In this document: piece by piece, positions 23,818 to 34,527 of the stretch | Layout: each line of letters begins with the position of its first letter | Position numbering within the stretch: the first letter of the stretch is position 1 | Source of the DNA: Tricholoma matsutake | Taxonomy: Eukaryota > Basidiomycota > Agaricomycetes > Agaricales > Tricholomataceae | Direction of reading: 5' to 3' | Assembly (NCBI GenBank): GCA_026075535.2 | Contig: AP026545.1 | Coordinates: 9,796,001 to 9,860,000, forward strand | DNA: 64,000 bases | Translations under genes and position numbers: made by a program | Notes under the pieces: generated by a model | Told to the model about the DNA's origin: nothing | The model's database searches: none | Seen by the model: the letters and a program-made list of their open reading frames with translations, nothing else

Positions 23818-24460
23818 ATGGTTGCTGATAGCCATTGTCTCTCACCAAATGGCCTTCACCTCAACATCTGCCATGCGTACTCTCTTGTCTCAACCTTTTT
23901 GTCGATTGCTCTTGCTCTCGCCATTTCTCTAGCTCGCCAATCCTGTGCAGACGTTACCGTGTACTTTGCCCGTGGAACTGGTGAGCCAGGAACCTTTGGT
24001 CTCATCGTCGACTCACCTTTCAAATCTGCTCTGCAAAGTGCCCTCAGTGGGAAGTCTCTGGATTTCATCGGGACTGCATCAATTCCAGGAGTTTTGGCCA
24101 GAGGCCATCCAGGCTGCAGGAGGGGCGAAGAGCATAGCGGGTAATGTTACTACTAATGCGTCGTCATGCCCCAATTCAGCTATCGTTTTCTCTGGATACA
24201 GGTTCATGCCTTTTTTTTCGCGTTCTTGCTCTTCGTAGGGCCGCTCACGGTGGCCCGTGGGATATCAATTGTAGTCAAGGTGTACAAGTCACTAACGCGG
24301 CAGTGGTGTTTGGCGATTAATGGGCGCGCATTCTCTAGCCGTGTTAATGGATGGAGTATCACGTTCTGTGCGACTGGTGACGACACCTGCTACGGTGGGG
24401 ATATCAATACCCTGCACATCTGAGCTACGGGTTGGTGAGTACGCGAATGTTAACATGTTG
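23818..24460 (+). pseudogene. Cutinase (carbohydrate esterase family 5), broken
   Basis: Cutinases are secreted serine esterases that hydrolyse plant cutin. A hydrophobic leader (LSIALALAISLAR) precedes SCADVTVYFARGTGEPG, the family's N-terminal block with its first disulphide Cys. Then GGAKSIAGNVTTNASSCPN and SGY lead to an intron from about 24203 to 24274. Splicing restores the nucleophile motif GYSQG followed by VQVTNAAVVFGD. The catalytic Asp region VNGWSITFCATGDDTC and the His region HLSYG follow. So all three triad positions are recognisable. Frames change near 24093, after FGD (about 24318) and before HLSYG (about 24413), so it is a pseudogene or the sequence has errors. The start is uncertain; ATG 23818 is the nearest in phase to the leader. 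Confidence 0.75.
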
Positions 24461-25273
24461 GGATGTTTTGGGACCGAAAGTTCTCAATTCGTATTTTTAG
24501 GAAGTGGGAGACGCAGCATTATTTGTGGTTTCTCTCATGAAAAGAGAAAGTGGGTATGATTACGTGAAATACTTGCCAAGAAAACTGTATTTATATATGC
24601 TCTGCTTAATTTTCATCTTGAAGTTTTGCACCAACGACTGAGCTGAGCGACGTATGCAAATCAAATGCAAGTGGTACAGAGCCTGAGCATCGTCGATGGA
24701 GGCGGACATATGATTGATCCGATCCATGCAGCGATGAATGTCAGACGACTGGGGAGTTATCGCTGAGGGGCAGTTCTGGCCAGGTACCTGAAAAAGCCGT
24801 GATATCAACCCCTTGCGTGAGAGAGATACCCGATGCCAACTCCAGTCGTCCACAAATCGTCCACTGGTCCGATCTCTTTTCCCTTCTGGCCCATTTCATT
24901 CGAAAGTTCTCCATTTTCTATTCTTCATGAAGCTAGACGATGATGACTCAGACTCAGACGTCCCGACGCCCGACTTGCACCCTTGCCACTTTCAATGTCA
25001 TCACCAAAGTCATTTCAGCCCAAGGAAGCCAAAGATCCCAGGAAGCCACGAAAATTCATTTGGAGGCCACATTAATGGCAAAGTACTTAAGACATGACCT
25101 CAGACCAACTCAGACCTTAGTCTCCCACTGTAGTCAGACAACAATGATGTAGATGACAGTCGATCTACTTCTACTCAGACCTCAGGTTTTCAATTGTTCT
25201 CGAGCGACCCACCCGATTCCGATCATTGCACTACAAGTATCATAACCATATGTACTAACAAAAACCACACATT
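24461..25273. other. Intergenic region
   Basis: No conserved coding or repeat signal recognised. The downstream part should hold the promoter of the following dehydrogenase gene. Confidence 0.4.
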
Positions 25274-26230
25274 ATGGCAACAACCTCACTTGTCGGTTTG
25301 TCAACTCTTGTTCATGATCAGTACAGTGAACGATACCTGACTTGTTTCAAACTCTAGGCAAGGTTGCTATCGTTACTGGATCATCTCGTTCAATCGGTGC
25401 GGCCATCGCAAAAGCCCTCGGGGAACAAGGTGCCAATGTGATAGTAAACTACGCAAACGATGCCAAAGCTGCCGATGAAGTCGTCCAATCCATCAAACAA
25501 AGCGGGAAGGGAGACGCTGCAGCAGTCAAAGCTGATGTCTCAACTCTCGATGGAGGGAAACACCTTTTGGAAGAGACTATAAGGGTATACGGAACACTCG
25601 ACATCCTGATCCTCAACTCGGGCATGATGGGTAGCAAACCTCTAGAGGATGTGGACGAGGCGTTTTTTGACGACCATATGCGGATAAATGTCAAAGCGCC
25701 ACTATTCCTTGCAAAAGCTGCAACGGAATACCTGCCAGCTCGTGAGTCTAACATTTCGGTGTCCCCACAACTTTGGCTCACATTTTTTGTAGCGGGAGGC
25801 CGAATAATTTTCTGTTCTTCCAGTCTCACAGGTTCAACTAGTATGTACCTTTTCAGACATTCTAAGCCCTCCCTATTAACATTTAGCCGATATAGCGTTA
25901 CTCCCCAATGCACTGTGCTATGTAGCGTCCAAGGGCGCGATTGAACAGATCTCTCGTGTTCTTGCAAAGGATCTTGGCCGTAAGGGCCTTACGGTGAATA
26001 CATTCTCACCTGGTCCGGTTGACACGGAATTATTCCGCGCGGGCAAGCCGCAACATGTGATCGAGATGATTGCGGGACAAAATCCGAATAACCGCCTAGG
26101 CCTTCCGGAGGACATTGCACCCCTGGTGGCTTTCCTTGCTAGCCCAGCTGCTCAATGGGTGAACGGGCAGAATCTTCGTGTGAACGGGGCAAGTGCAACT
26201 ACCATTGGATCGCACTCTGTCATAGACTGA
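25274..26230 (+). CDS. Short-chain dehydrogenase/reductase (SDR), intact
   Basis: Four exons, 25274-25295, 25358-25741, 25793-25840 and 25887-26230, join to a 265-residue protein of normal classical SDR length. Start MATTSLVGKVAIVTG is split by the first intron. Nucleotide-binding motif TGSSRSIGAA (glycine-rich, last Gly replaced by Ala), ILNSGMMG in the place of NNAG, catalytic Ser in CSSSLTGS, and catalytic YVASK. The tail has SPGPVDTELF and FLASPAAQWVNGQNLRVNG, typical of the 3-oxoacyl-ACP-reductase-like branch. It probably uses NADP(H) on a small alcohol or ketone; the substrate cannot be told. It converges with the minus-strand SDR, with a 253-base gap. Confidence 0.92.
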
Positions 26231-26483
26231 AGTTTCCATTCCTTATAGGGTTTCGTTGTCTGAGCAGTGGCTGCTGGTTTCCCTTCCTGCATTATTATGT
26301 CCTTTGGGTTGAGAATTTCATCGTCGATTTAGGTAATTCTGCGTTCCAACTGTGTTATGGGCGAGCGAGTACACTGTGCTACTAGTAAATGTGATTATAT
26401 GATTGCTGCCGACAGTCTCAAAGCAAACAGTCGGGAGCCTGGTAAATAAGTAGTTATGATCCTAATCAGCCCGCACTGCAAGA

Positions 26484-27930
26484 TCACACATGTTTCACTT
26501 GTTCCTCTAGCCAATCCCACAAGCGTTTCTCAGTCTCTTCATCAAGGGTTTCGGGACGAGAAGATACACGGGCATAGGGCATGAGGTACTGGACTAGATA
26601 TCAGAAGACGTCGTTTCAACAGAGGGAGTTCGCAAAACGGACCTTTCCATTGAGGTTGGCTCCTTCTGGATGCGTTCCTGCATACAACTGCGTGAGGACG
26701 CCTTTCGAGACTGGGCTCGCCGTACGGTCCTAGACAGAAAATCCATAATTCGTACCATGTGGAGGAAGATATATCACTTACAACGACAAAGGCCTAAATG
26801 CCGTGCAGATGACGTTGCAAATCGGTCTTGATGACACCTAGAGCATAGGACATCTCAGCGTATGACTTTCCTGGGGCTGAAGCAGCGCTTACCAGGGGTC
26901 AAGGAGGTCGAGACAATGCCCTGATCACCGTACCGGAGGGCCAATTCGTGTGCAAAGACAGTGGTGCCCTGGTGAAAGAGTTAACGAGTGATTTGTTATA
27001 ATCCTTCATGAGATCACGAACAAATTTGCTCTGAGAGTAGAGACCAATAGGCCCCTTCTTAACCCGTGCAGGACCATCTCGGAGCGTACTGTAGTCGAGG
27101 GTAGAGAACCAGAAGGCAGAAGAGGACACGTTGACGACTCTTGCCTCGCCATCTGAAGAAGATGCAGCGCCCTTAATCAGAGCAGGTAGGAGCAGCTTGG
27201 TGAAGCAGAAATGTCCTGAACGCGAATGTAATGAGCTTTCCATCTCATTAGTAGATATAACCATATACCCAGTACGTTAACACCAAACTGCAAATCGTAG
27301 CCGTCCGAAGTAATCATATCAACGGGTGGGGTCATCACGCCTCTAGTATCAGGAAAGGGTGAGCCGTTGGACGATCAAATTATGAATATAACCTACCCAT
27401 TATTGAACAGGATATGGAGTTCATCTTCTTTGCTAGAGGGAATGATCAAGTGTTCTGAAAAGAGTTTGCGACAAGCTCGTACCTGAGGAATTGCTCTGCA
27501 GACACCTTGACGGAACGAAGGCTTGCGAGGTCAAGCTCTAGTAAGATCGCTGTTTTGCCTGTTTCCTCCTGAAGCTCGCGAATCGCAGCTTCGACCTTCT
27601 GTCGGTTGCGTGCTGCGATATAGACTTTGGCATTGTGGGTGAGCAGGTGCTGCATAATCATCGCGTGAGCATAGTAGTCGTGTGGGCAACGACGATTCTG
27701 GAGATGATGGCTTACTTTGACGGTCTAAAACAGAAGTCACAAAAGACGATTCGCTGTCAACAATCCCGTCGAAATGCTCAAGGACCGAATCTACTTACCT
27801 CTTTGCCCAACCCTGCGCTTCCCCCAGTAACGATTACGGTTTTAGACGACAAGTCTGGGGTGTCCGAGATTGCAAACTTGCTCTTCGGTGGAAAGTTTTC
27901 AGACACTAAGGCACATATCTGTTGACTCAT
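26484..27930 (-). pseudogene. Short-chain dehydrogenase, retinol-dehydrogenase-like, with one in-frame stop
   Basis: Minus-strand gene from ATG 27930 (MSQQICALVSENFPPK) to TGA 26484-26486. Exon 1 is 27799-27930 with cofactor motif VTGGSAGLGKE. Further exons give TVK, HLLTHNAKVYIAARNRQKVE, KEDELHILFNNGG (an NNAG variant), GVMTPPVDMITSDGYDLQFG, HFCFTKLLLPALIKG with the Ser motif VVNVSSSAF, catalytic YSQSK, GTTVFAHELALRYGDQG, GVIKTDLQRHLHGI, then LTQLYAGTHPEGANLNGK and a C-terminal WDWLEEQVKHV. All joins are in phase. The single defect is TAG at 26794-26796 inside the HLHGI exon, one base from CAG (Gln). Everything else looks maintained, so it may be a very recent loss or a sequencing error. The family is often membrane-associated and acts on lipid-like alcohols. 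Confidence 0.82.
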
Positions 27931-28209
27931 TGAATATGTTTGATAGACAAGGAGAGATGAAGGGCGGGAATTGAGAAGTCGTGTGCTGGCTTTCGATTCA
28001 ATGCATCTTGAGTATATAGCTGCGGTATAACCGCATGTATCTTCAGCTCGGCAGCTGGGACGCGTATTCGGTCGAAGCACTTAAAGCAGATCTGGACGAC
28101 AGTCAAACAATGTTTGGCATTTTCCTCCGTGCACGGCAAATTTGATGAGATCACCGGGTCAACCGGGTCAGCTCGGCATGATAGCCAAGAGTCTAATCGT
28201 GCATGCCAG

Positions 28210-28335
28210 TGATGAATAGTGGACCGCGGGATGTGAAATGCAGGATAGGACAAATTATGGGGTTGAAAGACTCGCCGAGGTGGCGCCGACCACCCCGACA
28301 AGTCTGCAGGCATTTATTTCGAGTGTGGATCCCTA
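28210..28335 (+). repeat. Dispersed repeat R1, first copy
   Basis: 126 bases from TGATGAATAGTGG to GTGGATCCCTA. A second copy in the same orientation lies at 34402-34527. The two differ at scattered positions, many of them C/T or G/A at CpG. It lies in the upstream region of the minus-strand SDR and could affect its promoter. Confidence 0.8.
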
Positions 28336-28572
28336 GTGCTAATACACACACATGATGTAGTATAATCAGGATTCAGACTAGGTGACATCATAGCGAGGGT
28401 GCATCAAAACCTTCCTGTTGTTAAAAACCCAATGGGAAAAATAAACAGCAGTGAGGGAAAGCTACCAGCTGTGCCAAGCAGATGGGCCTGAAACAATACC
28501 CAGGATGTGGGTGGGAGCACAAAAACTTCCAGAGACAGCAAACTTGAGGGAGTAGACAAGCACAGGCTTGAA

Positions 28573-28847
28573 TGTTGGAGCAGACTATATACGCTGCACA
28601 GTGGAAGAGACAACAAATTCCTTACAACCTACCTGGGGTTTACTTAGACTTACAGCTAGGGTTAGCAGAGGGTAAGAACACTGTATTCCTACTATGGTAC
28701 AGGTTCTCCTTATATACATAATAATAAGGATGTCACATGACTCAGGAATGTGTTTACCGCATGTATGTGCAGTAAGCGCAGTAACATGCATATGCTGCAT
28801 GTATTGCCTCATGTATACAGCATGCATTACTGGGATTAATTTCAACA
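28573..28847 (-). repeat. 3' LTR of the copia element
   Basis: 275 bases; ends at the TTGAA target duplication on its outer side. Confidence 0.93.
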
Positions 28848-28860
28848 CCCCCCCTCAAAC
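28848..28860 (-). promoter_or_regulatory. Polypurine tract of the copia element
   Basis: GAGGGGGGG on the minus strand directly before the 3' LTR. Confidence 0.75.
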
Positions 28861-28879
28861 TGTACAGCGCTCTAAGCAG

Positions 28880-31800
28880 CTAAGTTTGAATCTCGAAAGT
28901 AATTCCAAGAGAGTCTCTAAATTTCCTGAATAGGACGGCGCCAAGGTTCTTTGTGAACATGTCAGCCAGATTATCACTTCCAGGAATGAAAACGACTGTG
29001 ACTTTGTCTTTTTCTATGCATTCGCGGATGTAGTGGTAGCGAATGTCTATATGTTTGGTCCTTCTTTCCTGAACTGGATTTGATCCAATAAAGATGGATC
29101 CCTGATTATCAGCGCAGATTGGTACGCGCTTCAGTGTATATCCAAGTTCCTGGAATAAGGACTCTATCCACACTATCTGCCGACAAGTGTCGGAGAGAGC
29201 CATATATTCGGCTTCTGTGGATGACAGTGCTACAGTTTTTTGTAAACGGGACTGCCAGCACACAATGCCACTCGCTAGAGTAGCAAAGTAACCCGTTGTA
29301 GATCGGCACTTGACAGTGTCAGCTGCCCAATCAGAATCTGTGAAGGCCTGCAGCCCCTCGGATTTCTCTCCATCATAGACTATACTGTACTTCTGGGTTC
29401 CCACCAGATAGCGCATTATGTACATTGCTTTGTCTAGATGTTCTTGGTTAGGATTAGCCAAGAATTGCGACATCTTGATTACTGCGTAAGCAATATCAGG
29501 TCGCGTTCCGAGCATCAGATACAATAAAGATCCAATCACAGACTGATATTTCGATCTAAGCGCCGCGTTTGGCGTCGCTGTGTTCTCCAACGGTTTGTAG
29601 CCAGTGGGGAGCGGAGTGGGGGCAACTTTGGCATTTGTCATCTCGAACCTCTCGAGCACTTTGGCGAGATATTCTGTTTGATCGAGTTTGACTTTTGTAG
29701 CGGTCTGGGTGACGCGCATGCCTAAGAATTCCGTGACTTTTTCAGTACTACAGCACTCCCAATGCTTCAGGCAAGCATTCTTCTTTTCATCCACAAGTTT
29801 CTTGTTCTTGCCCATGAACAAGCCATCGTCAACATAGACTAGCGCAATAATGATGCTGCCTGTCTTAGGATCCTTGTGTATGAAGATGCCGGCATCGGAG
29901 CTGGCGCGCACAAACCCAATGGTGCGCATAAATGCCTCTAGCTCTTTCCACCATGCTAGTGAAGCCTGTTTAAGGCCATACAATGCTCGGCGTAAGCGCA
30001 TTACTTTGCGCTCTTTACCCTCGAGTCTGAAACCCTCGGGTTGATCCATATAGATCTCCTCATCAAGTTTGCCATATAAAAATGCAGTTTTTACATCTAG
30101 ACCAGTCATATACATGCCTTCTAGAGATGCAAGGGCAAACATGAGGCGTACGGTCTCGTAGTGGACTACTGGTGAGAAAATCTCATCAAAGTCAATGCCT
30201 TTGACTTGTGAAAAGCCTTTGGCCACGAGTCTGGCTCGTTTTCTTCTGTCCGATTTCACGGAGGAAACCCATCTATTTTTGATCGTTTTCCGATCATGTG
30301 GAAGATCGACGATATCATAGACTTGTCGCTTGCGAAGAGCCTCTAACTCTTCACGACAAGCCTGTTTCCACTCAAGTTGCTGCTGCCGGGGTAGGCGCGC
30401 AATATCGCGAAATTGGTTTGGAACTAGGCTTTTTCCGCTTGATGGTATGACTGCTTTTGATAACAGCCAGCGGATAAGCTCATCTCCACCTTCCTTGGTT
30501 ATCTTTTTAATATAACCTGCTTCATCCGGTTCCCCCATTGGGTAATCATGTTCTTGATTATTGGAATTGGGCACACTCTCGTGGGGTGCCGAACTCGGTC
30601 CAGCAACCGGTTCTTGCTGTTGAGGTCGTGGTCGTGTTCAGTTATGATCCGAATCTTGACCCACAGACTTCTTCCAATATCGATCACGCGCAATGTCTCT
30701 CTCTATGTCAGAGGGGAGTCGCTGTTCTCCATAGGTATTGCCGGGACGGTTTGGGATTTTCCTCTGCCTGCCTGATCGATGGGGCAATTGCTGCCATTCC
30801 TGTTGATCTTCATGTCTTGGATGAAAGTCCTCAGTGTTAACTGGAGGCGGTGGCGGAGGAGCATTAGTCGCATCGTCATGTGCCTTTTGCTCACTTGGTA
30901 AATCATCATCATCTTCTGATGATGGAGGAAGGGGCAGATATTGTGGCAGTATAGGGTCATCGCCATCCGTTCCAGATGAGTGGTCATCATCTTCTGGTTC
31001 TGGAGGTGGAAAATCACCAAGGTCTGTCTTGGCAGGAGTTTTAGCTCCGGGACAGCATGGGAACATTGTTTCATCAAATAGTGCCGTGGCACCAATGAAT
31101 ATTGCGCCATTTTGTCGCATGAAACGATATGCTTTAATGCCATCTTCTACTCCAAGGTACGTCATTAACTCCGATCGAGGAGATAATGTTGTTGGACGTT
31201 TTTCCTTTGGTAGATAGACATAAGCACCGCAACCGAAGACCTTCAGATTGTTTAGATCTGGGCAGACCTTTGTCAGGTCCTCAAAAGGTGTCAGCCATTT
31301 CAGGTGCCTTATTGGGGTTCGGTTGTATAAATGTGTTGCATGTTCTATGCAAAATTCCCACCATGATTGTGGTAGACAAGCGGTGAATCGCAAGGTTTGC
31401 GACTTTTCCATTATTGTCCTTATGGCGTGCTCTGTGCGCCCGTTCTGTTGATGAACGTGGGGTGCAGACATCTCTATTTTGATGCCTAAGTCCTTGAGCT
31501 GTTTTTGTAGCTCACGATCCTTGAACTCCCCCCCTGGATCGACACGCCAGCGCTTGATTGTAGCGCCATATTGGGTTTTAGCCATCGCTTGAAATTGTCT
31601 AATCGCTGCAGCAGCGTCAGATTTCTTTCTGAGACATTGGACCCAAATATGTGACATTTTGTCATCCAGAAATACAATGAAGTATTTATGTTTGTGGTAC
31701 GATAGTACTGGGAGTTCCTTTAGGTCGGAATGTATTAATTCAAAGGATTTGTCAGCTCATGAGTCTGACTCGGGAAAAGATTTTGAGGTCATTTTCCCTT

Positions 31801-32998
31801 CTGCACACCCTGGACATATAATTTTGTCTTTAGGAATAATTAAATTCCTTGGGAATTTTATGGTGCTTTTAGGCATTTTCCCTAGCGCCTCTTTGGATGG
31901 GTGTCCAAGTCGCCTATGCCAAGTCAAGTAGTCAGTGACATAAATAGTCGCGACATTAACCTTTTTGGTGCTCAATATATGAGTCCGAGCCCAATAGATC
32001 GTGTCTTCCCTCCTTAGAGGGACACAATGCATGATCAGGTTTCCATGCTCGATAAATGAAATGTGTGCGGAGGAACCACGCACATCACTTCCATCTTGTA
32101 AAAAGACCCCCATTGACATCAATCGAGTATTAATGTTGGGTATGTAGTAGACGGGGTATAACCGCATTTCACGCATCTCTGACTTCCCGTGACATACTAC
32201 CTGGTGTTTAATGAAGACTGCTCCTTTTCCTACTATATGAGTAGTACCAGTGGCTGTTTGGACCAAGGTAGAGTCCTTTCTCAGTAAAGGCTCGTAAGAA
32301 GCGAAATCTTTTATTTCACCAGTGAAGTGTTTTGATGCGCCTGAATCCATGATCCAGTCGGCACCTTTCTTACAATCTCCCTTTGCACACATAGCACATA
32401 TATTAAGATCTAAATAATTCCATGATACATTTAATAGCGGTAAAATTTCACATGAAAAGTTCACTGTATTCATAGGAATATTAATCTTAGTGCTTGTGTC
32501 AGGGAAAAGGACTGACCTGTCATCATACGCCCCTGTATCAAGGGGTTCATCGACAGCTTTCCACACTTCCTCATCAGACACCAGAGGTTCAGATCCGAGG
32601 GAGACGGTATCGTCTTCTACCTCCTCGATCCTAGACTCGGGTTCTGGTTCTATCCTTCTTCTCTTTCCTTCTCGCACTGTCAGGTGCTCTTCCAGTGGTC
32701 GCAGATTTTTCGCGCTGCGCGGAAGTTGCATTTGCTCGAGGGTGTCTCGAGCTTGCTGATATTTGGCATAAACCAAACGAGAGGTAGAGGCTGCACCCGT
32801 ATATGCCTGTGCAGGTGGTCAGCGGTGAGGATCCCTTGTGGGAGTGTGTTCGCGTCTTTTGATGCGCTGTATAAGCGGCATCGGCGGTATGATGGTGCCA
32901 TTACCATTTATGGTGGTATAGGCTTTGGAGGCGAGGTGGGTATGTTTATCCTTCGGCTTCTCCTCCTTAGTCTTTCTGTCCCCACGTCGTCCACGCTT
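28880..32998 (-). pseudogene. pol: pol of the copia element: protease, integrase, reverse transcriptase, RNase H
   Basis: Same phase as gag to the end at 28880. Protease DSGASKHFTG lies near 32330. Integrase: the HHCC finger (WHRRLGHPSKEAL and CPGCAEG, about 31780-31890), then the core with VDPGGEF and HQQNGRTEHAIRTIMEK (31657-31430). Reverse transcriptase starts near 30460; motifs KARLVAKGFSQ-type (seen as RARLVAKGFSQVKGIDF), LDVKTAFLYGKLDEEIYM, and YVDD at 29825-29836. RNase H includes SSTEAEYMALSDTCRQ and ADNQGSIF, and ends FTKNLGAVLFRKF. Stops are TGA at 32819-32821, 31757-31759 and 30638-30640, each at a position where Arg (CGA) is plausible. Apart from these the catalytic motifs are whole. 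Confidence 0.93.
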
Positions 32999-33763
32999 TC
33001 AGGACGAGTCTCCGTTGCTGTTTTGCCCTTCTTTGGGCTGCCATTTGGGGTTTCCCCCTTTGCGCTTAACAGCAGAAAGTTTGTTGGCCTGAGGCTGGCC
33101 AGCGGGCTTTCCTACTGCTGTGCGTCTTGAGGCTTCAGCGACAATGGAGTCCTTGACATGTTTAAATGTCAAGGCACTAGTAGCAGTCGTGTTAAGGACC
33201 GTTGCGGACAAGGAATCGTACTCGTGCGGCATCGCAGCAAGTAGAATCACTGCTTGCACTAGCTCGGGGATGGCGACGTTAGCAGCCGTAAGGTGCTCAA
33301 ATTTGTCTGCCATTCTAGCAATCTCCGGTGTGGGGTTCGCAGCCGGGATCTTGATCGCTATTGCGGACCTAAAGTCCGTGAAGACTTGGGAGGGGCCGTC
33401 CACACCATAATCAGTGCAGATGAGATCCCACACCTCCTCAGCAGTGTCCTTTGAGTTGGCACGCTGCCGAATGGAGGGGGCCAGGCGGAGCACTAGGCTA
33501 CCAATGGCCTGGTCATTTTTGTTGCTCCAGGTCTGGAGCTTGGCATTAGCATCCGCTACCAAAGTAGCGTTCGTTGCCATCAAGGGAGGCGCCGGGGGCG
33601 GTTTTTGCTCCACCCCACTAGTTATTTGCCAGAGGCCCTGAGACCTGAGCCACGCCTTCATTGAGTCGGCCCATTGAATGTAATTTGATCCGTCAAAAGT
33701 TTGAACGAGTTTCTCAAGAGTTGAAGACATGATTTTGTGGTGGCAGCTGTTAAAAGCGCTCAA
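32999..33763 (-). CDS. gag: gag of the copia element (N-terminal part, ends at a TGA)
   Basis: 254 residues. The second Met, just before STLEKLVQTFDGSNYIQW, is a likelier start than the first. Copia gag features follow: WADSMKAWLRSQGLWQ, DQAIGSLVLRLAPSIRQ, and AAMPHEYDSLSATVLN. A basic tail (AVKRKGGNPKWQPKEGQ) precedes the stop TGA at 32999-33001. Reading continues in the same phase past it, so this is the front of one gag-pol polyprotein. No clear CCHC knuckle is seen in the gag part, which is unusual; a Cys-containing stretch CAMCAKGDC occurs later, before the protease. Confidence 0.88.
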   Translation of the reverse strand: MSAFNSCHHKIMSSTLEKLVQTFDGSNYIQWADSMKAWLRSQGLWQITSGVEQKPPPAPPLMATNATLVADANAKLQTWSNKNDQAIGSLVLRLAPSIRQRANSKDTAEEVWDLICTDYGVDGPSQVFTDFRSAIAIKIPAANPTPEIARMADKFEHLTAANVAIPELVQAVILLAAMPHEYDSLSATVLNTTATSALTFKHVKDSIVAEASRRTAVGKPAGQPQANKLSAVKRKGGNPKWQPKEGQNSNGDSS

Positions 33764-33967
33764 TCAGTCTTTTTACTCAATAAAACATGTTTAACGTTCT
33801 CAGGAGAAAACACTCCTTCAGAGTGGTTAACCCTAGTCAACCTAGGTTTTATGTGCAGCTCACAGGGAGCGCAATGCAGCTCACGAAGAGCGCAAGGTTA
33901 TAATTTGGAGACGATGAAGTCAATGTCGTTCGCAGCCAATTAAGGCGTGTTCACGACGTGCCCAGCA

Positions 33968-33979
33968 GGGCCCATAACC
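33968..33979 (-). promoter_or_regulatory. Primer-binding site of the copia element (initiator Met-tRNA anticodon region)
   Basis: On the minus strand GGTTATGGGCCC follows the LTR directly. It is complementary to the anticodon stem-loop of eukaryotic initiator Met-tRNA (GGGCCCAUAACC), not to the tRNA 3' end. Drosophila copia uses the same internal site through a cleaved half-tRNA. Confidence 0.75.
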
Positions 33980-34253
33980 TGTTGGAGCAGACTATATACG
34001 CTGCACAGTGGAAGAGACAACATGTTCCTTACAACCTACCTGGGGTTTACTTAGACTTACAGCTAGGGTTAGCAGAGGTAAGAACACTGTATTCCTACTA
34101 TGGTACAGGTTCTCCTTATATACATAATAATAAGGACGTCACATGACTCAGGAATGTGTTTACCGCATGTATGCACAGTAAGCGCAGTAACATGCATATG
34201 CTGCATGTATTGCCTCATGTATACAGCATGCATTACTGGGATTAATTTCAACA
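33980..34253 (-). repeat. 5' LTR of the copia element
   Basis: Upstream LTR relative to the minus-strand coding direction. It starts TGTTGAAATTAAT on the minus strand, ends ...TCCAACA at 33980, and is immediately followed by the primer site. Confidence 0.93.
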
Positions 34254-34401
34254 TTGAACTCCACAAGTCTGGGATGTGCAGATCGCTCGCATGGAAACAG
34301 CTGGTTTCAGAAACCAGGAAGGGAAAGATCATGGTAGGCCAGATCATCATGCTGCCCAATAAGACTACTATCAAAACATTCTAAAGATGACTAATCAAGC
34401 A

Positions 34402-34527
34402 TGATGAATAGTGGACCGTGGGATGTGAAATGCAGGATAGGACAAATTAGGGGGTTGCAAGACTCACCGAGGTGGCACCAGCCACCATGACAAGTCTGCA
34501 GGCATTTATTCTGAGTGTGGATCCCTA
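34402..34527 (+). repeat. Dispersed repeat R1, second copy
   Basis: Copy of 28210-28335 in the same direction. The sequence right after it contains CCTATAAAATGGGG, a TATA-like box followed by purine-rich sequence, so R1 could be the outer part of an LTR or promoter-bearing repeat. Between the two copies lie R2 and the copia element. Confidence 0.75.

Larger units (their letters stand above)
28573..34253 (-). mobile_element. Ty1/copia LTR retrotransposon, complete ends
   Basis: A 5681-base element with LTRs at 28573-28847 and 33980-34253 (about 275 bases, TGTTG...CAACA) and target duplication TTGAA at 28568-28572 and 34254-34258. Coding order on the minus strand is gag, protease, integrase, reverse transcriptase, RNase H, which is the copia order. 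One phase covers the whole 33763-28880 stretch with four TGA codons and no frameshift. The two LTRs differ by about seven bases and one single-base indel by eye. It inserted into repeat R2. Confidence 0.96.
28516..34392 (+). repeat. Repeat R2, split by the copia insertion
   Basis: Sequence 28516-28572 continues at 34254-34392 once the copia element is removed. The joined 196 bases match 55702-55892. In the plus direction both read as peptide KTSxDSKLEGVDKHRLEL, then KSGxCR and LVSETRKGKI. The frame is preserved between copies, so it may derive from a gene. The family is unknown. Confidence 0.7.

Noticed and set aside
30834..31217. Plus-strand frames across the copia and C elements
   Set aside because: Antisense shadows of the minus-strand gag-pol genes.
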